This document shows positions 1-9,162 of a stretch of 26,783 nt of DNA, piece by piece (position 1 is the first letter of the stretch; the number at the start of each line of letters is the position of its first letter). Origin of the DNA: Phoronis australis (lineage: Eukaryota > Phoronida > Phoronidae); the NCBI GenBank assembly GCA_002633005.1, contig NMRA01000482.1, forward strand, positions 15,462-42,244. The letters are read 5' to 3'. The notes under the pieces are model-generated. The model was not told the origin of the DNA. It saw only the letters and a program-made list of their open reading frames with translations, and did no database searches. Position numbers and translations under genes: made by a program.

Positions 1-633
1 TTAATTTAGGTACACAGCAACTGAAAAAATGGATAAATCACGTCATTTTAAATCTCCATATCGCTCCGTTATGGCCACTTCGACTTGGATGGATTTTGGC
101 TCTTTCAAACAATATTTATGCGTTCCTTGACGAGAATTCCAGCAAGTCAAGTTTCGCCTAATTCAGCTTTTCATTCATTTTTATACCGTGTATGGTCGCT
201 GGCAAAATAAGATACCATCAAGATTTTAGTCTAGATGTTTCCTAACTCGGTTTTTGGCCATAACACTAGTTATAGGAATCTGATTATGAGCGCGCAAGAG
301 AAGACGGAACATATTTGCGACGTTTCGGTTACTCAAAGTTAATGAGCCTAAACGTCAGAAAATATTTGTTTTCTTTTTCTCGCTTATAATGATTTTCAAG
401 GGTTTCCGTCATTCAATTTCGGTAAGGTCGTCGCTTTCTCGCAAAACTACCGATTGGATGATCAATTACGCACTTATTTGCTCTCCGTTTTAACGTTGAT
501 CATCGTCAATACACCTCCAAAAATTGCACATCGTCTTTGCGCAAACTACACTGAGATTTAAGTCTCCCGAAAAAAGTTGAAGATCGGATAGTGTTTAAAA
601 GTCTAATTCTAAATTTCTCCAGTTAGTGCACAA
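1..633. other. No gene recognised at left edge
   Basis: I see no coding region, RNA gene or clear repeat here. A 33-codon ATG ORF begins at 29 but resembles nothing I know. The stretch lies just upstream of the Polinton-like relic and may hold more of it in a form too decayed to read. Confidence 0.4.
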
Positions 634-750
634 ATGAAGTAAAAGAAAGTAGTTCTGCTTGTCGCGTCGGCTGTTGGTATCATTATCTCGATTTATTACC
701 CACAACGCGTGACTGGACAAAGCCTTTTCAATTTAGCCGGTGGAGCGTGA
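634..750 (+). pseudogene. Small membrane-peptide ORF next to the capsid relic, early stop
   Basis: A 38-codon frame runs from ATG 634 to TGA 748-750 with an in-frame TAA at codon 3 (640-642). After the stop come a short Lys-rich head (KKVV) and one hydrophobic stretch rich in Leu, Val, Ala and Ile, long enough to span a membrane. It lies in the same orientation 118 bp before the start of the capsid-like gene. Polinton-type elements often carry small membrane-active proteins, so I infer it belonged to that element. The product is not recognised, and a chance ORF cannot be excluded. Confidence 0.3.
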
Positions 751-867
751 GACCCCTGAGGTCCCAATCGAGTCCTCACGACAACTTTGCGTTATGTCTC
801 ACAATACTGCTACTTCAACGAAAGCCGAGAAACGAACAACAAACCAAAGAGACATTTTCGACTAAAT

Positions 868-2057
868 ATGTCGTTCGTACACGACATGTCATGCGAGTGT
901 GCCAAGAGCGAATTCGATCTGTTTACCTTTCCTCCTTCTCAGACAAGCATTGAATTTGGACAATGGATAGAGCACCACTCCGTCGCCAATGTGACCTATC
1001 GGGTCCCTTAGAATGTTTTATTTCAGGATCTGGGGATGAATATTTGGACTTAGCCAACAGCAATCTTTACGTGAAAGCCAAGATCACCAAAGCAGGCAAC
1101 AGCAAGCTCGACCCAGACACCAAAGTAGCACCGACTAATCTTTGGTTATACTCGCTGTTTTCTCAAGTGGACGTGTCTCTCAACGAAAAGCTCATAGCGT
1201 ATTCTTACGCTTATCGCTCTTGTCTTGAAACCCTTCTCTCCTATGGTGGTGAAGCCAAGAATGGAAAGCTGGCAGCTGCGCTCATGGTATAAAGACATGA
1301 GTGATAAATTTGACGTAACGACCGACGCGAATGTTGGGCAAAACGCGAAAGTCTCTGACAGTCGAAAGTGCCAACGTGGACATGATAGGAAGGCTACACA
1401 GCGAAATGTTCATGCAAGACCGGTACCTGCTCAACAATGTGGATGTCAAGATTCCCTGGTCCGATCTAAAAACGCCTTCGCGCTGATGGCTGCCGATGCC
1501 ACCAAAGGCTTCAAAGTTAAGATCGAAGAAGCAGGCCTCTTGGTCAGAAAGGGTCAAACTCAGTTCGGCGGTTCAGAAAATCTGTCCCTGGGACAGATTC
1601 CGAAAAAAGTGGTTCTGGGATTCTGCAACACAAATGCCTTCAACGGAGCGTACATCAAGAATGGCTTCAATTTCAAGCACTACAACATCAATTTCCTATC
1701 GTTGTACGTCGACGGTAAACAAATATCTTCCAAACCAATTCAATCAAAATTTGGCCACACGTACTTTAATAGCTGTGCGAGCATATTTTTGGGTACAAGG
1801 AACAATTACCAAGACGAAAGTAACGACATTAGTCGTGCAGATTACCCAAAGGAAAACATGTTGTTTGCTTATGATCTCACACCCGATATCTCTTACGGGT
1901 CTTATTTCAACTTGATAAAACAAGGAAACCGTGACATGCGCATTGAGGTTTGTTTTCACTCGTGCCGAGTAGCATCAACGCGCTTGTGTACGCAAAGTTT
2001 GAAAACGTGGTCGAAGCTGATCGCTCCAGGAACGTTCTGTTCGATTTTACACCTTGA
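868..2057 (+). pseudogene. Decayed Polinton/Maverick-type capsid-like gene (F54H12.2-like family)
   Basis: Pieces of one protein of about 395 residues are spread over all three plus frames. ATG 868 opens frame 1 to about 1005, frame 0 runs to about 1291, frame 1 to about 1345, frame 2 to about 1460, frame 1 again to about 1955, and frame 0 ends at TGA 2055-2057. That is at least five frame changes and no intact product. Recognisable blocks include a GSGDEYLDL start, LFSQVDVSLNEKL, FNFKHYNINFLSLYVDG and NDISRADYP. From memory these fit the invertebrate family labelled uncharacterized protein F54H12.2-like, which I associate with Polinton/Maverick elements. A structural (capsid) role is an inference. 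A protease gene follows directly, as expected for a virus-like element. The gene is an old genomic relic. Confidence 0.72.
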
Positions 2058-2062
2058 ACATC

Positions 2063-2497
2063 ACGAATACCTACGAGATTGAAGCCATCTTGTCGCAGGA
2101 TCCTTTTGATGGATTAGTATTCGACAGATGCTTTCCGAGTGACCAGCTCAAAAATGTTGACGTGAAACAGTATCCAAGTCCTTACGTGTGTAAATGCGTT
2201 CCCAGTTATAAGCCCGACACGCACTGAGTTGCCATGTACCAGACGAACAGCAAGCGTGGAGAATATTTTGATTCCTACGGCATTGCGCCCTTATAATCGA
2301 ACCCCAGCATTTGCGATTTTATGCGACGCAACACTGTTTCTTGGAAAGCCAAAACAAAACGACTTCAAGATGCAAACTCTTTAGCCTGCGGTCAATATTG
2401 TATAATTTACATGTTGTACCACTGTAAAGAAAAAATCTTGGAATCTATTGTCAGCATGAATGACGAAGCCGTGTCTCACTTTGTTCAGTCTTTATGA
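2063..2497 (+). pseudogene. Adenain-like cysteine protease relic of the Polinton-like element
   Basis: One frame of 145 codons runs from ACG 2063 (probably a mutated ATG; NTYEIEAIL follows) to TGA 2495-2497. It starts 6 bp after the capsid stop. It is broken only by in-frame stops at codon 55 (TGA 2225-2227, where the family has Trp after the catalytic His) and codon 78 (TAA 2294-2296). A plausible catalytic triad can be placed: His54 (2222-2224), Asp70 in FDSYG, and Cys109 in ACGQYC (2387-2389). Spacing and length fit the adenovirus-type maturation protease (C5) carried by Polintons, which processes virion proteins. The frame has far fewer breaks than the upstream capsid. It cannot make a full-length enzyme as written. 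Confidence 0.72.
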
Positions 2498-2788
2498 TGC
2501 AGTTTAACCTTTCGTGCGATGATGTTCTGTGTGTTGATGCTGTAAAATTATGTAAAAATTCACAGCTGTTGCCTGTTTAAGTGTAATTGAACAACACTTA
2601 TTTTCCCCAAGGACGTTCGTGAATGTAATGCACGGAGTGTGACGCCCAGTTGGCCTAGATGTCAAACATTCATTTCTTTTAATACTGTCAGGTGTAACAT
2701 CTCGGGCCGGGTCATCATCTGCCACCTAACGTTTGATCGTTTATTCTTGTTTACAAGATCTATTGTTCGTCTCTTGTGTTGTGTGTTT

Positions 2789-2794
2789 AATAAA
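2789..2794 (+). promoter_or_regulatory. AATAAA polyadenylation-type hexamer after the protease
   Basis: AATAAA lies about 290 bp after the protease stop, in the same orientation. It could have ended the capsid-protease transcript unit. In AT-rich DNA a chance match is possible. Confidence 0.3.
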
Positions 2795-2892
2795 TAATTA
2801 TATGAAACCACTATTGTCGGTACTCAAACTCATCCAAATCACCGGATACTGTTCAATTGACACTTTTTCCGTCCATCTATAGACGTAAAACA

Positions 2893-3066
2893 ATGACCAC
2901 ACGTCCTCAGATGCAAAAAAATGGCTACGACTCCTTGACCTTTGGCTGACCGGAGGCATGGCTTATTTCCGGAATCGTCCTACTTATCCTCACAAGGATC
3001 CTAATAAAGATCCTAAAGATAATACGTCTCAGAGCCCTATGCTACACGCACTGGGTTGCAATGTAA
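2893..3066 (+). pseudogene. Small single-pass membrane ORF joined to a protease fragment
   Basis: ATG 2893 opens a frame with an internal TGA at 2947-2949. It then encodes a strongly hydrophobic Ile/Leu-rich segment (WLISGIVLLIL and on) followed by basic residues, as in a single-pass membrane protein. The same frame continues into the HWVAM motif of the second protease fragment and stops at TAA 3064-3066. I read it as a small Polinton membrane-protein gene truncated by a rearrangement that placed protease sequence downstream. The product is not recognised. Confidence 0.33.
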
Positions 3067-3180
3067 ATGTACCTGACGGACAGCAAGCGTGGAGAACATT
3101 TTGATTCCTACGGCATTGTACCCTTAATCGGACTGAGACATTTGCGATTTAATTCGACGCAAATATTCCGTAGAATTTGA
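3044..3180 (+). pseudogene. Second, partial copy of the Polinton-like protease
   Basis: This stretch repeats about 130 bp of the protease gene at 2218-2345 with many substitutions and small indels. It covers the catalytic His (3049-3051), here with an intact Trp codon, and the acidic SYG-motif region (3082-3110). A stop at 3064-3066 breaks the frame, and the copy ends at TGA 3178-3180 with no sign of the Cys-containing half. The divergence suggests a related element or an old duplication, not a recent tandem copy. Confidence 0.65.
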
Positions 3181-4803
3181 TAACTGACTTTATGCCAATC
3201 TGCCACTAATTAGGTCCCGTGACCTTGCTTTTTATAAACTTCAGGGAAATGAAAAGTATATTCATAGCAAAACAAGTACAGGATCAATGACATGACCAAG
3301 TTTCATATCATATCAGTGTTCAAAATAAAATCTCTAAAACGCTGTTGTTTTCTAAATTATCGTTTCGTTTTCACTTTATGCAACTTTACATGCAAATGTT
3401 TATTTCGTAAACATTATTCATTGATAGCCTCTCAGGCAGAAGCGGACCCAGGTTTTACAAACAATTTTTAAAGGCGTTTTGGTGAACAAATCATAGTCTC
3501 TTTGAGTTTCATGTTTCAGCTTAATCCGACTAACCATTTCTAAGATACGATTTCCGAAGCTGGCCAAAATTGGATTTCTTTCTAGGATCCTCCTGGGATA
3601 TTCATGACACCTAAAGATTGCGTTTGCTTTTTCATGTCCCATAATTCTGGATAAAATGATGCGTTTATGGAGAAAGTTCGTTTGTCAGCGCTTTTGGCTA
3701 AAATTTCACAGGTCCACAGCGAAATCTTGATTTGGATCTAGTAAACTTACGGTTTTGAGCGTTGTGTTCAACTCAGATATTTCAGATAGCGCTGGCCCGC
3801 AGACACGTACACCTTTTGTTGCTCGTGCATGATTCTGCGTATACTTAAGCTACATTATTTCGCACTATAGTTAGACTGTACAAGAATATATGCATATAAA
3901 ACAGCTTTCGTTTGTCAGTTTTGGTTAGATGGCCTACTTACATAATGAATTATTTAAAGTATAATTCTACTCCTGCGAAGACAAGGGTGGGACAGGGTTT
4001 GTACAGTGCTGCGCATTAAAGTCATCCGTTTTTAGACGTTTTAAAAAACATCGTGAATCTGCATAAAAACCATTGAAACATACTCCCTGACACTTAATTA
4101 GAACTTTCGTAAGTATGGGGTCGATCTGCTACCTGCACATATTTTTTCTTTTATTTTTTATTTTCTTAAAACCTGCGTGATCAAAACAAACGAATGTTGC
4201 CCATAATGCTGTGCGGCCGTTTGACCTTTCGGCAACTCGAGACAAATAGTCAGCTGTTTCCGCCGGTACTGCATCGAAGAAGACAAGTATAAGCTAGGTG
4301 TGACCCAGACAAGTTTAAAAGTTAGCCCCTGATATTGAGATTCGCGGTTGTATGGTGAGCGGACATCAACGTGAAATTAAAAGAAAGAGGCGATACAGCT
4401 CGGTGAAGAGGCGGGTACTGGCCAAAGCGTTGGTCGAGCCCAATTTTTATTGCCAAGAAGTCAGTGTAGTACAATATAATAAACTCCTTGGACCGTAACT
4501 CGTCCTAATTTTTCATGATCAACCCATAGGAGCTGTCAATGAGCTTTATATATATTCATCTCATTGGGAGCCGTCTAGTCTCTATATCTACTTCAATGAG
4601 TACGTACACTCCTGGGTTGAACAATGAAGCAGCCGATTCGAATGATGTCCACGAAAAATGATGACGTAGTGCGCACTGTCCCTGTGGAATGTCTGAAAGT
4701 TTGTGACGAAGTGTATGAGATTGGGTAAGTTCATTCATCGTGTAACTAGCCTACGTGTAAACATAAATGCTTCGTGTGGAAATGTTAAACGATGATATGA
4801 TAA
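3181..4803. other. No recognised gene; AT-rich spacer
   Basis: I see no convincing gene. One small basic ORF (4352-4498) is listed separately. The rest has no long frame with a believable product. Confidence 0.4.
4352..4498 (+). other. Small basic ORF, 48 codons, unrecognised
   Basis: ATG 4352 to TAA 4496-4498 encodes a short peptide with a dense basic block (REIKRKRRY, VKRRVL). It has no recognised family, no good initiation context and no neighbours that explain it. It may be random. It is noted because small basic proteins occur in virus-like elements and a decayed one lies upstream. Confidence 0.12.
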
Positions 4804-4959
4804 TGTAGTAATAGCCGAGATTACTCGACCCGGGGATCGAACCCGCGACCCCCATAAAACCCGGCAAGCGTGCTAACCATTCAGCTAATACTAAGCAATT
4901 GCCCGTTAGCGAGTAGCTAACAGAGGCTCATATAATTCACCGGAAGCACATCTACAACA
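4804..4959 (-). repeat. 3' LTR of the TRIM-like element (minus-strand reading)
   Basis: This 156-bp copy matches the other LTR except for one substitution and a 3-4 base change near 4889. On the minus strand it contains a B-box, GGTTCGATCCC (4843-4833), and an A-box-like TAGCTGAATGG (4887-4877). Their order and spacing are those of a tRNA-type internal promoter. A small inverted repeat, GTTAGC/GCTAAC, lies between the LTR start and the tRNA-like part. Confidence 0.8.
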
Positions 4960-4995
4960 TTCCCCCCTTTCCTACGGAACGGGCACGCGACAGGA

Positions 4996-5112
4996 AGGTG
5001 AACACCAGGATGTCTCACATACAGGTCATCAACGTCCTTTGGTACCTTTACCACCACAACACAGGTGAACACAAGGTCGTCTCTCATACAGGTCCTTGAC
5101 TCCTGGAACCTT
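4996..5112. repeat. Imperfect tandem pair inside the TRIM-like element
   Basis: Two units of 53 and 50 bp (4996-5048 and 5063-5112) share AGGTGAACAC...ACAGGTC...CCTT. They fill half of the non-coding internal region. A packaging or dimerisation role is possible but nothing here proves it. Confidence 0.6.
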
Positions 5113-5193
5113 CCACGCGCGCTGATCCGAGGTCCGTGGGTACTTGTTGGCAGTGCTTCATCGGTAGATCATCCGTTTGCCGACTACGCCATT

Positions 5194-5346
5194 TGTAGTA
5201 ATAGCCGAGATTACCCGACCCGGGGATCGAACCCGCGACCCCCATAAAACCCGGCAAGCGTGCTAACCATTCAGCTAATAGGCAATTGCCCGTTAGCGAG
5301 TAGCTAACAGAGGCTCATATAATTCACCGGAAGCACATCTACAACA
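5194..5346 (-). repeat. 5' LTR of the TRIM-like element (minus-strand reading)
   Basis: This 153-bp copy has the same A-box and B-box motifs. A stem ATTGCCT/GGGTAAT can be drawn on either side of the tRNA-like part, like an acceptor stem, and a partly paired T-arm surrounds TTCGA. The anticodon arm is unclear, so it is tRNA-like and not a functional tRNA gene. Confidence 0.8.
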
Positions 5347-5350
5347 ATAA

Positions 5351-5905
5351 TATTCGGTTTTGAGAACCAGTTTTCTGAAGTCGCTTAGCGGTACCGGCCA
5401 TGCCCCTGACCCGGGCATGCGTGGCAAATTTTGGATGTGTTCAAGTTCTGTTCCGCTGAGCTGAGCTGGGTTGGGTTGGTTAAAAGCAAGAATCTCGTTG
5501 CATAATCTAGTTGTTCACGGGGTTTGACAGTGATACATGGCAATATCTCGCGAAGTCTTGCGTGACCTTGTGTTTTCGCAAGTGTATTGCGTTTGGAGAG
5601 CAGGTGCCTTAGACAGTGCCACCGCCTCTAGTTAGCAGTTTGAGATAGTGATGCTGGTGATATTAGTCTGTTATAGCATGCCCGTTTCAAACTTTGTCGA
5701 CAGTACCTAAACAATAAAATGAAGTATCGCAATTTACAATTTCCCACTCTGGATCAGGACCACTTCTTTACACCCAGCTTTTTGTGAAATCAACAACAAT
5801 GAGAAGATATACTCGACAAATTATATTTGCCTCCTGATCATTTTCCAGCCTCAATCCAACTTGTCCGCCAATGAACCCATGTTCGCGACAGGACAAATAT
5901 TGTCT
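5351..5905. other. No gene; faint repeat fragment at about 5530-5590
   Basis: No coding region is seen. About 55 bp around 5535-5590 (CATGGCAATATCTCGCGAAG and on) resemble the inner part of the small TIR element at 16083-16140, so a decayed relative may lie here. A short inverted repeat, CATGCCC/GGGCATG, sits at 5399-5419. Confidence 0.35.
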
Positions 5906-5939
5906 TCTCGCAAATGCAAATGAACTTGCATTTGCGAGA
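5906..5939. repeat. Perfect 14-bp hairpin with 6-base loop
   Basis: TCTCGCAAATGCAA (5906-5919), loop ATGAAC, then its exact reverse complement (5926-5939). The left arm and loop include ATGCAAAT (5914-5921), the octamer bound by POU-family factors. No gene starts nearby, so function is unknown. It may be the centre of a decayed foldback element. Confidence 0.6.
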
Positions 5940-6005
5940 GGCCAAAAAATAAGTACACAAGAAAACGCGAGACTTCCATTTCAAGTGTAAAAGAGAAATT
6001 TGAAA

Positions 6006-6345
6006 AAGTTTTTGTCGTTTCGTCCGCTAATTATGTCATATCTAACTATCGGCCAAGAGTGGCCAGTGTAGCATAAATGATGACTGTGAAAAATTGACCC
6101 ATTGCACTGGCAATTATAATCGTTAGTCATGCAATCAACGGATACAGAAGAGGGGGAACCTATATAAGGAGTGGAGGGTGTGGGTGCAGGGGGTGTGGGA
6201 GTTCCGGTTGGATTCATCTTAACCAAAGGGAAGTTTTGTCATTTCACCGGCTAATTACGTTATATGGCATATCATATGTCCTGTTGCGTGCAGTGTAAAA
6301 CTGGCCAGTAGCCAATTTATGAAACTGAATGAAGCACTGCTAAAA
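6006..6345. repeat. Weak direct duplication about 225 bp apart
   Basis: AAGTTTTTGTCGTTTCGTCC...CTAATTA at 6006 is echoed at 6231 (AAGTTTTGTCATTTCACCGG...CTAATTA), and a TGGCCAGT block follows each. The match is patchy and probably an old duplication or two fragments of one repeat. A TATATAAGG string at 6161 leads to no recognised gene. Confidence 0.3.
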
Positions 6346-8970
6346 AAACAAGTTTGATTACGGGTGTATTTGTTCGAGTTAGAAGGACATCGACGTCCTC
6401 CTAAGGTATCCCTCCATGCGCAAGAGAGACTAATAGCAATGTAACTTTGATTGTTCGATCAATGTGAGGCATAATTCGCAGAAGCATCGTGTTTATGAAG
6501 GGCCAATGGGAGCATCAACATCTCTATTGCCAAGTAGAGGCAGTAGCACTGTCTAAGTGCACCGACTTTTTATTTTTGAACTGGGCTTATCTTGAATTTC
6601 AGTGGTTAAATTCCATGTCATGAACACCTGTGTTTCATTTACATAGTCAGGGACATCGTTTACCTGAGGGGAAATGTGCCTCTTCTTTCCAAGAAGGCAT
6701 TTTCCATGTTAGAGAAAACTTCTTCCTCCAATACCCATTGCCGTTCTGCCATCCTTCGACTCTGCCTCAACTATTTTGTGCGATTTCTAATCACCACCTA
6801 TGCGAACAAGTGATTCTAACTTAGAGATTTTTTTAATCACTTAATTTTGTGAGATTTTTAAATAATGTTCAATGGCCAATATTGCACCCCCAAAATTCTG
6901 ACATTGAATGCTCTTGACAAGTTACTAGTACCTCTACTGTTCACCTGTCCCTCCAGACAACCCATTACTAGTACCATACCTATTCAACTAACTGGAAATA
7001 ATTGCATTGACCTCTTATCGGATTGAAAAAGTCAAATGAATATGTATGCCTACATATGTGGAACCAAGTCCTCAAATCCATGATCCATCAAGTGACTGGT
7101 AGTAGTGATCGTCTACTCTGTTGGCTGGTGTTATATACCTGTTTACTCGAAAGACTGCAGTCTCTGTCATGCTCTTGATAAGGAGCACACTGCTCGAAAT
7201 GTGGGAATATTTTAATTATTTTAGTACAAATGCTCGGTGTTTTATTTTTATTATTTTATATGCTTATCCGTCGGTAATTGCATGGCATTCTAGCATATTA
7301 TAACAAGTTACCTTATATCTTGGAGTAATTAAGTACTAGTAAGTTTTCAAAAGTTTGGCATATTGCCCTTTAACCTACCAAAAACCCGTTCCAGGAGTGA
7401 CTTGTTCTAAGGTAAGTCTATGTGTGGATGGCACTTATAAATATTGCATGTGATTTGTCATTAATGCTGGCATAAAGATGCAAGTTTTAAGAAGAATTTA
7501 GCGAGGCAACTGCTGTTACCCTGTCTGTCTTTGAATTTTTGGAATTGGAGTTATTCTCTGAAGATTACCACAGTTTATGTACAACAATCACCTGAAATAA
7601 CACCCTGTGCTGACATTCAACTTGTGAATGTCATAGCCATTAGAGCATTTAGAGTAAATTTTCAAACCAATGCCTTGACACTGTGTTTCCATGTTAGTTG
7701 ATTCCTGTCTCTGAGGTGAGATCCATAGGTGTTTTCAACTTGATGATGTTCAGTGCTTAAGAAGAACTTGTAGCATTCTTTTCACAGCATGAGAGCTCTG
7801 ATTGATGTAGGACTGACAGATCATGGCTACACTGTTTTTGTTTTCTAATGACAGTTCAGTAAAATCTCGCCGATTTAGGACACAGTGTGGCAAACAAGTG
7901 AAATTTTCTGTTTCCTAAATTTTCATAAAAGATATTAAGTAGGTCACAAAATAAATGCCAAAAAACTTATATTCCATAGCTACATTTGGACAATGTTTTG
8001 AGAAAATTCTGTGGGCATTCACAACGCTAGAAGCCTGTAGCAATGAAAAAGCCCAACTTTGTCGAAATTGCTGAGATTTTGCTGCACAGTTTGACCTGCA
8101 GTTGTCCATGTGTGCTTTGATTAATGTTGCCATTTCTAAGATGTTCTAAATTTTCTAATTATTTGCACCATATTTTTTAAATGGGAAGTTTGCAGTTTTT
8201 TACAAATTGTAATGGTGATTACAAATCATTAACGAAAGTTGTTTATTTTGCCAAAAGCCAGGCCCCAAATTTTAGGTTTTTTGAAAGAAAAATGTTGACA
8301 TTTGTCAGTCTGCACCATCTATATGTATTGCCCATAGGAAAGTTTAAAGGAATAGTACAGTAAATTGTTGCCTATTGACCTCCCAATATGGCTGACAAGT
8401 GATTTTTATGTCTAAATTTTCAGCAGAAAGGAAGTATACGAAATGTCAGTCCAGTATTAGCTTGATTTGTGCTGTGCAGGTGCCATCAAGCTCACTTGAT
8501 AAAAATTATATGTAGCAAGTTAATCAACCTCTAAAATTACAATGTTGGCAGTTATTTTTGGGCAAAATAATGAAGAATTATGATCATAACAAAGACGTAT
8601 GAAGAATAAGGAAAATTACAGAACAGCCTCATCTTAAATAACAAATCTGTCATGTATGAAGGCCTGTGCATTTCTATGTTGTGTACAGCCCAAATTTCTT
8701 TGACCTTATAATGTGTGTAAAATCAAAAGTTAATCAGTTAACCTCTCCACCAATCCCTTTAAAGCTATTGAATTTCCCCTAACACCCACCTGTTGTGTAA
8801 TCACTTGTGACAGGTGCTGATGCTTTAATAATAAAACTGTTTCTCTAATCCAAAATTTGATGGATGATCCCATCGATCAATAAATTTCTATTAACACGTT
8901 GGTATCACAGTTGTTCAAGATCTATTTCCACGTGTACACTTTTTTGATTTATCAAATGATTTCCTTTCAG
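6346..8970. other. Long AT-rich stretch, no gene seen; may hold the 5' end of the EF-hand gene
   Basis: I find no convincing coding exon, RNA gene or clear mobile element. A good acceptor, TTTCCTTTCAG, ends at 8970, so an untranslated first exon and promoter of the EF-hand gene may lie in this stretch. No such exon can be placed from sequence alone. Confidence 0.4.
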
Positions 8971-9017
8971 TTTGACCACAGTCTCTCGCGTGTGTGTGAG
9001 TGTGTACATAAGTGGAT

Positions 9018-9162
9018 ATGGCAAGGTGGAGTATATTGGTATTGACCCTCCTGTTGGTTGGTTTCTGTCATTGTACAATAGATGAGGTGCTCAAGGAAAC
9101 CAACTGGAAAAAGAATCACAATGTCGATGAAAGCGAGGATTTCGATCACCTTGCAGTACTAG
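9018..9162 (+). CDS. Coding exon 1: signal peptide and N-terminus
   Basis: Residues 1-48 plus one base. It encodes the signal peptide and an acidic mature N-terminus (NVDESEDFDHLAVL). The donor is CTAG|GTAATA. The 5' UTR may begin at an acceptor ending at 8970. Confidence 0.85.

Larger units (their letters stand above)
4804..5346 (-). mobile_element. TRIM-like non-autonomous LTR element, near-intact, tRNA-like LTRs
   Basis: Two direct repeats of 156 and 153 bp (4804-4959 and 5194-5346) differ by one substitution and one small indel. Both begin TG and end CA. The element is flanked by ATAA on each side (4800-4803 and 5347-5350), a typical 4-bp LTR target duplication. Read on the minus strand, a purine run GGAAAGGGGGGAA (4972-4960) sits directly before the 3' LTR. 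Two bases after the 5' LTR comes TGGCG (5191-5187), a PBS-like start. The internal part is only 234 bp and encodes nothing, so the element would depend on an autonomous partner for movement. The LTRs carry Pol III A-box and B-box motifs. The near-identity of the LTRs suggests a young insertion. Confidence 0.8.

Noticed and set aside
1225-2082. A single 285-codon ORF as an intact gene
   Set aside because: Its ends and middle read the capsid-like sequence in the wrong frame. The conserved blocks continue in other frames, so it is part of a pseudogene.
2504-2725. Minus-strand 73-codon ORF
   Set aside because: No family resemblance, and it runs antisense to the 3' flank of the protease relic. 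Probably chance.
4821-4890. Functional tRNA genes on the minus strand (also in the second copy, 5212-5280)
   Set aside because: A-box and B-box are present, but the anticodon arm and D-arm cannot be folded properly, and the sequence lies inside paired LTRs with TSDs.
6161-6170. TATATAAGGA as a TATA box
   Set aside because: No recognisable gene or transcript start follows. The match is expected by chance in AT-rich DNA.
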